Assembly (NCBI GenBank): GCA_039654915.1
Contig: CM077593.1
Location: 77,108,501 to 77,172,500 of the forward strand
Direction: 5' to 3'
Length of the DNA stretch: 64,000 nucleotides
Origin: Aquilaria yunnanensis
Taxonomy: Eukaryota > Streptophyta > Magnoliopsida > Malvales > Thymelaeaceae
Part shown: piece after piece, positions 33,159-44,125 of the stretch
Layout: each line of letters starts with the position of its first letter
How positions within the stretch are numbered: position 1 is the stretch's first letter
The notes under the pieces: generated by a model
The model's database searches: none
Seen by the model: only the letters and a program-made list of their open reading frames with translations
Told to the model about the DNA's origin: nothing
Translations under genes and position numbers: made by a program

Positions 33159-34303
33159 TCTCGGCAAAAGCCTCATATGAGATCTCGCCTCGAATGAGCA
33201 TCATTATCCATGCCTTCTTTCGAGGAAGAACAAGCACAGGCATGTTCGAATCGGACTTATGCGCGTTCACTACCCCCAGCTCCTGAAGGACCTCCTCGGT
33301 CATGAGGTCCCACTTAATGGGAAAAAGGTACAGAGAATGCGGAGGGGCCTCGGGATCCCAGTCCGCTACCGCCTGAATGCATCGGTCGAACTTGTCAAAC
33401 TCGGCAAACAGTCCCAAGGTTAGAAGCTTCTTAGGATCGATGACATCGATCTTAAGCGTCTCGGAAGCCCATCTGATCGGTACGTGGCTCCAAGACTTGA
33501 GAATCGACACAAAAAAGAATTTCTCCTGCCACCCCCACCAACTATCTTTATTATCGAAGGTGAAAGTGAATTTTTTGCTCCCGGATCCTCGGAGAAGCAA
33601 GAAGTAAAAACATCCCTTCGAGACCGGGTGGACTTTATAGTATTGAAGAAAGAAAAGGAAGTGGGGCTGAATTTTAAAAACTCCGCACATATAGAGAAAA
33701 GAATTAAAGTAAGAATAAGAATTAGGAGGAAGCTGATTCACGGCAATTCCGTCAAACTTGCAGAACTCGCATATCATCCATTGAGGAGGATACCGAAGAC
33801 CGGCTTTCAACTAAGCTCGGTAAATGGTGATTTCACCCGAATGGGCCATGAAACCATACGAGCCCGGAAAGGGCAACCTCGGGATGAGGTAGAAGGGAAG
33901 GTAGAATTTGGCTATCCACTTTGTCATCTTCTCCGAAGTGGTGCAACACGGGTGAGACTTGAGAGGGAGAAAACTTTCAGGAAGAGGACGAACGGACATC
34001 AAAGGAGTTGGACTCGACATCTTTCAGAAACAGAAGAAGAACGACCTTGGGAAAAAGGAAGAAAAAGGTCGAAGGACTTCGAAAAAAAAAAACCTAAAAC
34101 AATCTCAGAGAAAAGGAAGAACTAAAGAAGGAAAAACCCACTGAAGGTTTTGCCGAAATCAGGATTCCTGGACGCCGCGTGAGTGGTTGCCGGAAATCGC
34201 TCCGCCGTTGAAAACGTCGCTTGAAGAAGGAAAAAGACAAGAGAGAGCTATAGAATAGATGAGGGCAAAAGAAAAGAGTGGGAAGAAATGAGGCAACAGG
34301 CGC

Positions 34304-34310
34304 TTATATA
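34304..34310 (-). promoter_or_regulatory. TATA box for the antisense gene, copy 2
   Basis: TATATAA on - within CGGTCTATATAAGCGCC, about 285 bp upstream of ATG 34020. The motif with its GGTCTATATAA flank is kept in copy 1 at 8339-8345 while the surroundings have diverged. Confidence 0.6.
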
Positions 34311-34740
34311 GACCGAAGAGGGTAAGCTAAACGTCGCCATTATTACCCCTCGAAGATGCAACGGCCTCATTATTACTTCTCGAAGGTGAAGAGACACAAT
34401 TAGCATGACCGACGTAACTATTGACCATCCACCAGTGGCCACGTGCCATCCAACACGAAGAGCTAGGGCATGCCCCTCTGACATCGCGAAAACCCAGGCA
34501 CGCCTATCCGTAACTGACACGCCTAGCCAAAAGATGCAATGGTTTACTAACCTGGACCAGAAAAAGCAAAAACAAAAGTAACACGTGCCCCGAGATCATC
34601 GAAAAACTAGGAAATGATACCTCTGCTACGAAGGGACGCCTTCTGGAGGTAAAAGCAACTTCTTGAGTGAAGCTCCAACCCCGAGTTCGACAAAAGGAAC
34701 CTTATCGGAAGCATAAAGCCGAAGTCTCCGCTTCGGCTTC

Positions 34741-34755
34741 CCGAGAAGGGGCATG
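34741..34755 (+). promoter_or_regulatory. polypurine tract, copy 2
   Basis: GAGAAGGGGCATG directly before LTR start TGATAGCC at 34756. Confidence 0.82.
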
Positions 34756-35564
34756 TGATAGCCAAAATGCCCATCACCTTCCGGGTCCACAAGCTCGGAC
34801 AAGGCACCACCCTCGGGAGAGAAAGCACCTACTTTGGAAAGTAGGATGCCCGACCCCCCACATCCGACCTTGGTAATTCTCCATCCTAGGAAACAACAGT
34901 GCCAACCTCGAGAAGACGATTAAACCATCCTCGGCAACAAAAGATATCCCCGAGAAGGACCACCCTCGGGAAGTATACTCACTATGATAATGAAGTAAGT
35001 TCGGGAGAAAAGTTCTTCTCCGAAGGCATCTTTTCTACCAAAGGGACCTCGGGAGTACGACAGTAGCAATTGAGGAGCCTCTGACACATCCCCGACACGC
35101 CGCCCCTAGACACGCTCTGACACGCCGCCTGCAGAAAAACCCTGGTACACCACTCTCGGGTGGCCTAGGTTCCTGGCCACCCGACCTATGGTCAGCTAAG
35201 ATGCTTTCCTTCTCCCCATAGACGCGGATCGCATCCTGCCTAACACGTGTCGCAATCTGGGCCAGCCACATGAAGCAAACTACTACTGTTCGTCCCTCTA
35301 TAAATACTTGGTAAGCATCCCAGATAAGGGGATGGGACACAAGGGACCAGACTTCTCCACTCTTTACTACCTCCATATCTACTAAACACTGACTTGGGCG
35401 TCGGAGGCTCCTCCCCAGAAAAATACTCCAGGGAGCTCCTAACTTGTGTCTTCTGAGCTTTTCAGGTGACCTCTCCTGGGAAATCTCCACTTCAGGTGCT
35501 CCTCCTCATCGCAAGTCCCCCTCGCTCTCACCATGTCGCACGACGAAGATGCTACCGGGCATCA
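34756..35564 (+). repeat. 3' LTR of Tat copy 2
   Basis: TGATAGCC ... GGGCATCA, 809 bp, followed by the CTAAC duplication. About 60 differences from the 5' LTR. Confidence 0.95.
35299..35306 (+). promoter_or_regulatory. LTR TATA box, copy 2 3' LTR
   Basis: TATAAATA; could in principle drive read-out transcription into the flanking DNA. Confidence 0.55.
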
Positions 35565-35569
35565 CTAAC
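35565..35569. other. target site duplication CTAAC (right)
   Basis: Matches 24945-24949. Confidence 0.9.
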
Positions 35570-37028
35570 TAAGACCTAAAAGACTCTTAAGACCAAGCAA
35601 AATCTTGAGGAGGGCTACCATAGTGATCTTATTATGATATCTTATTATTTTATTGAATGTTTATGACTAACCCTACTGTTATTGTTGCTGGCACATTTCA
35701 TTTGTTGTGCTGCTGTGTTTGTTGGTGCATATGGTTGCCATATTTGTGTGTATGTGTTGTTTTTGTGTGTTTTTATGCCTTTGGATTTCAGGTGGTATGT
35801 TTCTATGGAAGACTTTCTATTGAAAGCCCTTACTAAGTTCTTTACAAAGAGCTTACTCCCCTTTCTATCCATTTTCAGGAACACCTGAAAGAGAATGTTC
35901 AAAGTAATAGTTCTAGTTTGAGTTTTCCTGTGAAAATTTAGCTACATGAACTTCAATATGTCTAGTATTAAACTGGAGTGTTTCATGATTTTTAGAGCAC
36001 ATTTTCTAATTTTAGTGTTGGTACTTTCTGACTTATGCAGAAGCTATCATTTGAAGTTTCTGGAGTGTAAGGCTCTCCAAGAAACTAGTGTACATACCCA
36101 ACTAAGATAGGACATATGTATGATGCATCTATGCATTTAAACATGCTATAGATAGTATATGGATGATATATGGAGCAATAAAGTGATGTTTGAGGTTGAA
36201 TGTTCAATTCTGTCCATTTTGCAACTCATTGGCTGTTCCAAAGAAAATTATGTTTGATGTTTATGGAATGCCTCTAAATTCATGGGAATGACTTTCCTAA
36301 GTGTTTAAGACATGTAAGAACCTGCCCATGTTGGTTTTGCACCTGGAAAATGAAGTGTATGAATCTTATGAAATTTTGTATGGGCAAAATGGTCATAAAG
36401 TGACCAAAATTTCAACTCTGCACTTAAAGTTCCATAAATCCCTATGTAGAAGGAATATCAGTATGAAATTTTGACCAAACCTAGAGAACATATAATGGTT
36501 GAACTGGAATTTGAAATTTCTAAATTTGGATCTCTGTACCCAAAGATGTGACATTCCAAAGTTGGCTAAGTTACTGTTTAACTGGTCAGAATTTGGTAAC
36601 CAACTTCAAAAATCCATAACTTGGTCAATAGGTGGGCTTTTGATGTAAAAAAAAAATTATTAGTTTGATCTAAGTCTCTACTTGATAATGGAACAAAGAA
36701 AATAGGGGGTTACATGGCTAGAATTATACAGTTTATTAGTGGAAGTTACAGGTGCAATGGCTGGCCACTAGAACTTAAGAAGATTGCTTAATGTGTGGAA
36801 GCCGAAACTAATAATTGTGCTAGTGTTTTCCTTTTTAGCTGCCAGTGTGCATAAATGTAAATATGTGTGTTATGGTTTGACCAATATACATATATTTGCA
36901 TAAAGACCAAGATGGCCACTTGGGTAATATGGTGAGCATTGTTCTGATGGCCTACAGAACATGCATAACTCCTAGGAGATTGACACATTAAACATTGTTA
37001 CTATATTTAAGCTCTCAGAGTGGTAACA

Positions 37029-37033
37029 AATGG
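37029..37033. other. target site duplication AATGG (right)
   Basis: Matches 24026-24030; host LTR sequence resumes with TGCTAAACCC. Confidence 0.92.
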
Positions 37034-38541
37034 TGCTAAACCCCCTTAACCTTTCCTAATGGCCCTATTATAGTGCTCCAAGCTCATCCTAGATCACTTT
37101 CCTTCATGCTTTCTTTGTACCCAAGAGAACTTGATCCAAAACTAGTGCTTTGAGGAGCTATATAGGGAACTAAGGTACCATTGGTCACCTTCCACCCTAA
37201 GGCCCTTTAAGCACTCATTGAACCTTCATTTTGGAGCAAACTACAAAGAAACCTAGGCCAATTCAAACTTGGCTAAAAGCATGAAAGTTTTAGATCTTTC
37301 TCTTAGCTTCGTATGGAATATTGAATCACCTTAATCAGACACCCGAGTAAAAAGTTATGAAAGAAAATACTATAGCATATCAATGCTGTCGAGTGCTGGT
37401 GCCTAGGCCCCAGATGCATTTTTCTCTCGAATTCCAAATGGAGTGCTGGGTGCTGCAGCCCCACTTGGCACCTAGTCGCCATGCCCCCAAGCCTTGCAAT
37501 TCCAGACATCATCCATAGCATGTTTGGAGGCCTTGCAAGTCACTGAAACCTTCATACTAAACCTTGCTAAGCTCTAGCCCATTAAAACAACTACAATAGG
37601 CAATTTTTGTGCCAAACTAACCAAGCATCAAGGTCTTAATTGCACTACCCAAAAGCTTCATTACCACTAGTCCATCACAACACAACCTCACCATAACCAT
37701 GCATATCTCACAAACTTTTTGAAACCAACATTCTAGCAACTAAGATATGCATTGTAGGAGTATGTAAACTAAATCCCTTACCTCAATTAAGAAGAACAAG
37801 CACTCAATCAAGAACTACATCCAACAAAGGCTCCACTATGGTGTTGCTATGGTTCCAAACAAAATTTAACATATAATGCACTAAATTAAGCTCAAAAGCT
37901 AGACCCAAGCTTATACAACCTCAAGAAACCAAGAACAACTCAAGAACAAAGAGGGCAAAACATTACCTAAGCTCACCAAGCTCTAAAAAGTGATCCAAGG
38001 CCTTCCACACCAAAACTATGCAAGAATAAGCTCTTTCTTGCATGGGTACCTTATGGGACTTTGATTTTCACCAAAAATTAATGTTTTTTTTGAAGATTTG
38101 GGCATGGATTTCGAGAGGAGAATAAGAGAGGTACAAGTTTGAGGTTGAAGATGATGAATGGTGAAGCCCCAAATCCTTGGAAATGGTTTAAATGCCCAAC
38201 TTCTCACTTTACTCCTTCAACTTCTTTAGTTTTGCCAAAAACCATGCTCAAATAGTGTCATAAGACTTGGCAATCTAGTCCAACTCTTTGGTTTCTTGTT
38301 ACTTGGGTCCAAAAGAACAACTCATGAGCTCAAATACCAATCCCATCACCTTGGGGTACAAAATGACCATTTTTCCCCTAATGACACTTAGGTGCCAAAA
38401 TGACATAGGAACCACTCAACCCTTAATAGACTTGCTTCACTTGCTAAGCCAAACTAATTGAGGCATTGAAAGAGGGATTTTGACTAGTTTAACAAGTCTT
38501 ACCTAATTGTTAAAGGTCTACTGCCTAGAAGGCCATAACCA
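37034..38541 (-). repeat. 5' LTR of the LARD-like element (right copy), right segment
   Basis: Continues the LTR interrupted at 24030; aligns with about 17140-18742 of the left LTR. It ends GGCCATAACCA on +. Confidence 0.85.
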
Positions 38542-38559
38542 ATAGCCCTATGTCCCATA

Positions 38560-39214
38560 CTTTAACCCAACCCCAAATGAATAATTCAAACCACTATCCT
38601 AAATTCTATACACTAAAGCATGATTTGAAACCCTAAACTTAAATCCCTAATCCTAACCTTAAAATAACCTTAAACCTTAAGCTTCATACCCTAAACCTAG
38701 ACCCTAAACCCTAAAACCTAAAATTAAACCTTAAATTTTTAGTACCCTAAATTAAAAAAAAATAAACTTTAACCCTGAACCTAGTCTTAACCTTGACAAA
38801 TACACTCAGCCTTGACCCTAAACTTAGCCTTAACTCTAACCTTAGGCCCTTAACCTATCTTAAAACTTAAACATTAAACCTAACCTAAACTTTAAGCTTA
38901 AACCTTAACCCTAAAACTTAACTATAAAATGAACCCTAACCTTAACCATAACCTTAAACCTTAAACCCTAAACCTTAAATCTTAAACTTAAGTTTAAACC
39001 TTAAAACTAAAACCATAAACCTTTAACCTTAAACCTTAAACTCTAACCTTAAATTCAAAACCTTAAATCATAACCTTACCTTGAACCTTAAAACTTAAAC
39101 CATAAACCTTGAATCCCAAACCTTAAACCTAACTTAAACCACAAACCTTAAACCTAAACCTAAACCGTAACCATAGCCTTAACCCTAACCTTATATCTAA
39201 CCTTAACCCCAACC
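38560..39214. repeat. degenerate telomere-like tract, CCCTAAA orientation
   Basis: Long run of AACCCTAAACC / ACCTTAAACC words, for example GACCCTAAACCCTAAAACC near 38700. Many units are CCTTAAA rather than CCCTAAA, which suggests secondary expansion of a variant. Confidence 0.75.
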
Positions 39215-40357
39215 CTAAAGGTAACTAAAGAAAGATCAGGTCACAGCCAAGGGAACTAAAGTGTGACCAGATTATATTGAAGCTACATAAAGTATGACTA
39301 GGTTATATGGAAGGTAACCTAAAAAGATCACTAGGTCACCTTAAGGTACCTAAAGCGTGACTGGGTTATATTAGGGTTTCTATTTAGTGTTAAAGGTAAC
39401 CTAAAAAGATCACTAGGTAACGTTGAAGGTACCTCAAGTGTAACCGATCACATTGAAGGTAACCTAAAAATGTGACATAGTCACCTTGAAGGTACCTAAA
39501 GTGTGATCGGGTCACAGTGAAGGTAACCTAAAAAGATTACCAGGTCAGTTGAAAGGTGCCTACAGTGTGACCGGGTCATATTAAAGGTAACCTAAAAAGG
39601 TGACCAGGTTACATTGAAGGCACCTAAAATGTGACCTAGTCACAGACAAGGTAACCTATAAAAATTACCGGGTCACGTTGAAGGTAACATAAAAATGTGA
39701 CCAGGTCCCCTTCAAGCTACCTCAAGTGTGACATGGTCATAATGAAGGTAACCTAAGAATATGACTGGGTCACCTTGGAGTTACCTAAAGTGTGACTGAG
39801 TCACATTGAAAGTAACCTAAAAAGGTAACCGAGTCACCCTGAAAGTACCCAAAGTGTTCCCAGGTCATGTTGAAGTAACCTAAAAAGGTGACTAGGTCAC
39901 CCTGAAGGTACCCAAAGTGTGACCGGGTCACAACGAAGGTAACCTAAAAAGGAGACTGGGTCACCTTAAAGGTACCTAAAGTGTGATTGAGTCATGGTGA
40001 AAGTAACTTAGAAAGGCGACTGGGTCACCTTGAAGGTACTTAAATTGTGACCGGGTCATAGTGAAGGTAACCTAAAAAGGTGACCAGGCCACGTTGAAGG
40101 TACCGAAAGTGTGACCGGGTCACATTGAAGGTAACCTAAAAAGGTGACCAGGTAACTTCGAAGGTACTGAAAGTGTGACCGGGCCATATTAAATGTAACC
40201 TAAGAAAGTGACCGGATCACATTGAAGGTACCCAAAGTGTGACCGGGTCACGTTGAAGGTAACCTAAAAAGGCGACTGGGCCACCTTGAAGGTACCCAAA
40301 GTATGACCGGGTCACATTGAAGGTAACCTAAAAAAGTGAACGGGTCACCATGAAGGT
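39215..40357 (+). repeat. 32/64-bp tandem array, forward arm
   Basis: Alternating half-units of about 32 bp, one GAAGGTAACCTAAAAAGG-type and one GAAGGTACCTAAAGTG-type. Each is followed by the near-palindrome GTGACCGGGTCAC, making a 63-64-bp dimer repeated about 18 times, with sequence decay increasing toward the left end. Confidence 0.9.
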
Positions 40358-41125
40358 GCCTTCAATGTGACCCGGTAACAATTTATTTATCTTCAATATG
40401 ACCTGGTAATCTTTTTAGGTTACCTTCAATATGACCCGGTCACACTTTAGGTAACTTCAATTTGACTGGGTCACCTTTTTAGGTTACCTTCAATGTGACC
40501 CGATCATTTTTTAAGTACTTAAAAGTGGCCCGGTAATCTTTTTAGGTTACCTTCAATATGACCAGGTCACCTTTTTAAGTTGCCTTCAATGTGATCCAAT
40601 CACCTTTTAGGTACCTTCAATGTGACGCAGTAATCTTTTTAGGTTACCTTCAATGTGACCCGGTCATCCTTTAGGTACCTTTAATGTGACCGGGTCACCT
40701 TTTTAGGTTACCTTTAATGTGACCCAATCACAGTTTAGGTATCTTCAATGTGACCAGGTAATCTTTTTAGGTTATCTTCATTGTGACCTGGTCACATTTT
40801 AGGTACTTTAAATGTGACCGGGTAATTTTTTAATATGACCTTAAATGTGACCCGGTTATACTCTAGGTACCTTCAATGTGACCTGGTAATCCTTTTTGGT
40901 TACCTTTAAATTGACCTGGTCACAATTTAGGTACTTTGAATGTGACCCGGTAATATTTTTATGTTACCTTTAATATGACTAAGTCATATTTTAGGTACCT
41001 TTAATGTGGCTCAGTAATATTTTTAGCTTACTTTCAATGTGACCTAGTAATCTTTTTAGATTACGTTTAATGTGACCCGGTCACACTTTAGGTACCTTGA
41101 AGGTGATCCGGTGATTTTTTAGGTC
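40358..41125 (-). repeat. 32/64-bp tandem array, inverted arm
   Basis: The same units in reverse complement (CTTTTTAGGTTACCTTCAA and TTTAGGTACCTTCAATG with GTGACCCGGTCA), about 12 dimers. The switch is centred on the palindrome TGAAGGTGCCTTCA at 40351-40364. Confidence 0.9.
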
Positions 41126-41422
41126 ACACTTAGAGTCGAATTCATGTTAACTCAATTAAACCCAAACCTAAATGGCTTGACTTTAACCTGACCTCAACTA
41201 CCTAATTGTCATCCCTATTTTGTGCTAAACAATATTTTTTAGAATCATAGGTGACATTTTGGTGACTATACCAAAAGTTTGAAGAAATATAAAGGTACCT
41301 TATTTTCGTGATAGTTAGATCCTTGCATTTACTTGTCTCAAATTTAGGTACCCGATCTTTAAATTATTATTTTTTATGTCACATTTTTAGGTTATCTTTA
41401 AGATCACCTAGTTACACTACTA
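41126..41422. other. spacer between array and right inverted arm
   Basis: Includes AACCCAAACCTAAATGGC-type words and no array unit; nothing else is seen. Confidence 0.5.
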
Positions 41423-41975
41423 TTGCTCAATTTAGGGTTTTGGACATTTAGTATTAATTTAGAGTATTATTGTATATTATTTTTATAAGAGGAGTTTATT
41501 TGCCCAAATTATAATTTTATTGATAATTTGCACTTCAACAAGTCTAAAAATTAATTTTTACATTTTTTTTAGAAATAATTATTTTTTTGTAAATTTTTAA
41601 ATTAAATAAATTAAAATGATAAAAAAGTTTAAAAATATTTTACTTTCATAGAAAGTGCAAATAATTTTTTTTGGACTTCTTAAAGTTTAAAATCTCAATA
41701 ATTTGGTTTTTTTTTTCTAAATAATTATTTTATATAAGATTAATGTATGATAATGAACTAAAATTACTGCATAACAAACTAGATTTTAAATTCCTTCCCA
41801 TGTTACTATTACTTTGTAAATTACTTTTCATTTGCTTTACTAAGTTGATTAGTATACACAAATTTTATCTTTTTAGTATCATTGGTGTATGCATAAAATA
41901 ATATTTTAATAAGTGTATTGTTCAAAAATTATTCTTTTTATACATCTAATATTTCAAAAAGTGTTTTTCTCATTT
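41423..41975 (-). repeat. AT-rich inverted repeat arm (right)
   Basis: Reverse complement of 15155-15779, with inner end TTGCTCAATTTAGGG (left arm CCCTAAATTGAGCA). Before the LARD-like element inserted beside the left arm, the arms were separated by only about 2.9 kb containing the telomere-like tract and the inverted array. Confidence 0.8.
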
Positions 41976-41999
41976 TTAATAAATTTACATTTGAAGGAT

Positions 42000-43100
42000 T
42001 GGCCCAATAGTTATTTCAGTATGCACTAGGGTTGCCCTTGATCCCCAAGGTAAAGTTCAAGCCTCGCTGAAGCAAAAAAATTCACCCACTCCTTAATTTC
42101 CCCCACTTAACCTTGTGATATATTTTATTATATTGTGTTCTAAGTACCAAAGAAATAATTTGTATATAGTAAATACATTCTTTTTCCTTCCATCTCCCTT
42201 TCTCCCTACTCCTTTTCCACTATTTTTTCTCTCTCTCCTCTCTCCTCTTAATGTTTTTTCTTTTTTCTTTTTTCTCCAGTTTCTTCTCTTTCCTCCTTCC
42301 TCAGGACATTTTTTCCCCTCTTTATTTTGTTCTCTCTCCTCACTCCTCTCTACTTTTTCCTTTTTTCTCCTTTCTCTCCATTGGCACTTTCTGTCTAGTC
42401 CTTCTCCTTTGTCCCATCAGCCTTGATCAACAGTGTTGATTAGGGGTGTAACTTACCCCATTTCTCACTGGGGGGGGGAGTGGGTTATTGTAGAATCTCC
42501 CTATTGAATTGGTTATTTGAAACTTGTTTGACCATTATGCTGAATGAAAATACTAGATTGCAAAGAAAAGTCTTACTCGGAATAAGTCCTTCAGATTTAC
42601 ACTTGACTTCAGGAAGATTGATAGGAAAACTTCATAATATACACTATAAGTTCAGTTTCAAACATCAAATGAGGTTTCTTTGATGAAGTAAGCTTGCCTA
42701 TTAAGTTTGGTTGAAAAATCTGGTATGGAACTCAAGTAAACCTTTGAAAACTAGGATTTTCTCAAGTTACACTCCCTATAGAATTGGACAGTTCAAACTG
42801 AAATGCTACCTTCTGTATTCCTAAGTTTCGCTGTTATTTCATCCCGTTAGTTTATCTGAAATTGGTATTTGGGTCTGCCAAGCTATGCCTTTCCTACAGA
42901 ATATGATGAATATGAAAAATCATGTAAAAGTAGAATGTTTGACTTCATGGTTGACTTATAGTTGGGAAAATGTTTTGAATCTAAAATTTTACAAGCATCT
43001 GTTGTCATGCCTGAAACTACCCCAAGCCTATGCATTTAATGCATTGTTATATAAAAAAAAATTTCTTTGATGATGCAAATATAGCTAGGCCATTTAAGAA
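42000..43100. other. intergenic DNA with a pyrimidine-rich stretch
   Basis: 42170-42420 on + is almost pure C/T (CTCTCTCCTCTCTCC and similar), giving a spurious 103-residue ORF. 42469-42479 is a run of G. I recognise no gene here. Confidence 0.5.
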
Positions 43101-43775
43101 CATGACTTTATTGAAAAGCTTCATTAAACAAGTAATACAAAATGGATTTCTAAAAATTCACATAGAAAACATCTTTATTACCCAAGTTAATGTTCAATAA
43201 TTGGGTACAAAGTAATAGCTTTACAGCCTTTGCACATAAAGTGCTACATAGTTATACTAAGGACCTGGGACTTAGAAGTCCATAATCCGGGACTCAGTCT
43301 TCAAATCATCATCCAAGAGAAAAGAGAGGTTTACTCAGCTCCAAGCCAATTTAGCCACAGCAGTAGTTAAATGAACTACACTTCCAAATTTTGCTTGATT
43401 TCCCAAACATCATAAATCATCTCTGAAATTGCTAGAATTAGAGGCTAATGACTGGAAACCTTCAAAGACTACTTGGTAAGTAAGCAACACTTTACCCAGC
43501 CAAACCTGAGATATGCTTCCATGGGTTCCTCCCTAATTCCAGCATTTCTTATACTTTGGCATGCCAAAACCCAATTTTGGGATGTTCCCAACATTGATGG
43601 ATCATGAGTCTTCAAGTTCTTACTTTCTTATGCTTCCCTTGACTAATTCCAGCCTTGAATTTGTGTTTCTTGAGTCAAAGTAAAGCACACAAGCAGTTTT
43701 TTAGCTTGTGGAAGTCTTACCTGACACTTGCTGGTTTGTTTGTATGAGTAGGGCTCAACTCCCTTTTTGGCCCTT

Positions 43776-44125
43776 CAACTTCTTTATTATCTTCAATGGT
43801 GCCCAAGTCCTTCCATCTTGACCACTTTGCTCTTCATGCAATTCTTACATAATTTTCATCTTTGATTGTTCAATTCAGCCCTCAATTAGATTCTCCTTGG
43901 CAAATAAACCATTAAGCCATGATTTTATCCATGAATCTCTGTTTTCATGCACATGTAGCCTCAACTTCTCAATTTGTTACAATTCATCCCTTAGGCCTAA
44001 ATTTGTGACCATCAAGTTCTTTGCTTTTCAATTATGTCCAAAATTTTGTATTTTCTGGCACTTCAGTCCTTAAGACATATTTAATAACATCCAGCCATAG
44101 GCCTATGCAAGGATGGGATATGACA
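43776..44125 (-). repeat. LTR-end-like repeat, copy A
   Basis: About 350 bp repeated at 44702-45049 at a distance of about 925 bp, 90-95 percent alike by eye, both ending GGATGGGATATGACA on +. On - it starts TGTCATATCCC, like a plant LTR start. A second TATGACA at 44268 is followed by ATCCCCCCACCTTAATAATT, a polypurine tract read on -, so this area holds remains of minus-oriented LTR elements. Confidence 0.6.

Larger units (their letters stand above)
31577..34020 (-). pseudogene. spliced antisense gene (aORF) of the Tat element, copy 2
   Basis: Start ATG 34020 (MSSPTPLMSVRPLPESF), end TAG 31579-31577. Exons 34020-33159 (862 nt), 33087-32704 (384 nt), 32643-32333 (311 nt) and 32248-31577 (672 nt) add up to 2229 nt, an exact multiple of three (742 residues), with intron phases 1, 1 and 0. 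Exon 1 (WIAKFYLPFY, WWGWQEKFFFV, LYLFPIKWDLMTEEV) resembles the putative gypsy-type transposon domain of plant aORFs. Exon 2 is basic, then acidic and Pro-rich; exon 3 is rich in Glu and Ala; exon 4 is a Leu/Lys/Glu coiled coil (about 32095-31800) and a conserved tail (SYQDGFCLARH, then FPGLDLSFLSALDFPKAP). In-frame stops at 33811-33813, 32801-32803, 32216-32218 and 31742-31744 inactivate it. Role unknown. Confidence 0.8.
24950..35564 (+). mobile_element. Ty3/gypsy Tat-type LTR retrotransposon, copy 2 (structurally complete, inactivated)
   Basis: 10615 bp bounded by the 5-bp duplication CTAAC. Order: 5' LTR, primer site, gag, protease, RT, RNase H, second RNase H, integrase, antisense gene on -, polypurine tract, 3' LTR. 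The two LTRs (809 bp each) differ at about 60 positions by my count, roughly 7.5 percent, so the insertion is not recent. The polyprotein has about 15 in-frame stops and two frame changes but few large deletions. It is nested in a solo-LTR-like element, which is nested in the LARD-like element. Confidence 0.95.
24031..37028 (+). mobile_element. solo-LTR-like insertion, itself split by Tat copy 2
   Basis: The outer ends are TGTTAC and GTAACA, inside a 5-bp AATGG duplication. Without the Tat copy and one of its CTAAC duplications the insertion is about 2378 bp. It contains no ORF with a recognisable domain, no second copy of the ends and no primer site, as expected of a solo LTR from a large-LTR Ty3/gypsy family. 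Orientation + is suggested by TATAAAT at 24533 followed by a CT-rich leader. A terminally repeated non-autonomous element with degraded LTRs is a less likely alternative. Confidence 0.72.
15790..38541 (-). mobile_element. non-coding (LARD-like) LTR retrotransposon, nested host
   Basis: Two related sequences of about 3 kb flank a 3.7-kb interior. The left one is 15790-18742; the right one is 22478-24030 plus 37034-38541, split by a later insertion. Orientation is set by a primer site on - next to the right LTR (TGGTATTAGGG, a decayed form of the initiator-Met PBS TGGTATCAGAGC) and a polypurine tract on - next to the left LTR (AAGGTGGGGAAAA). On - the LTR therefore starts TGTTACGG and ends ACTACA. 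No gag or pol motif is seen in the interior on either strand, so this is a large non-autonomous derivative. I could not confirm a target duplication. Confidence 0.78.

Noticed and set aside
24031..37028. A single autonomous element including Tat copy 2
   Set aside because: Two different, exact target duplications (AATGG outside, CTAAC inside) show two separate insertions.
39215..41125. CRISPR array
   Set aside because: Regular short repeats are present, but there are no unique spacers of constant length, half-units vary, the array inverts, and the context is plant nuclear DNA.
42115..42426. Phe/Leu/Ser-rich ORF of 103 codons
   Set aside because: It is a translation of a pyrimidine-rich tract; low complexity.
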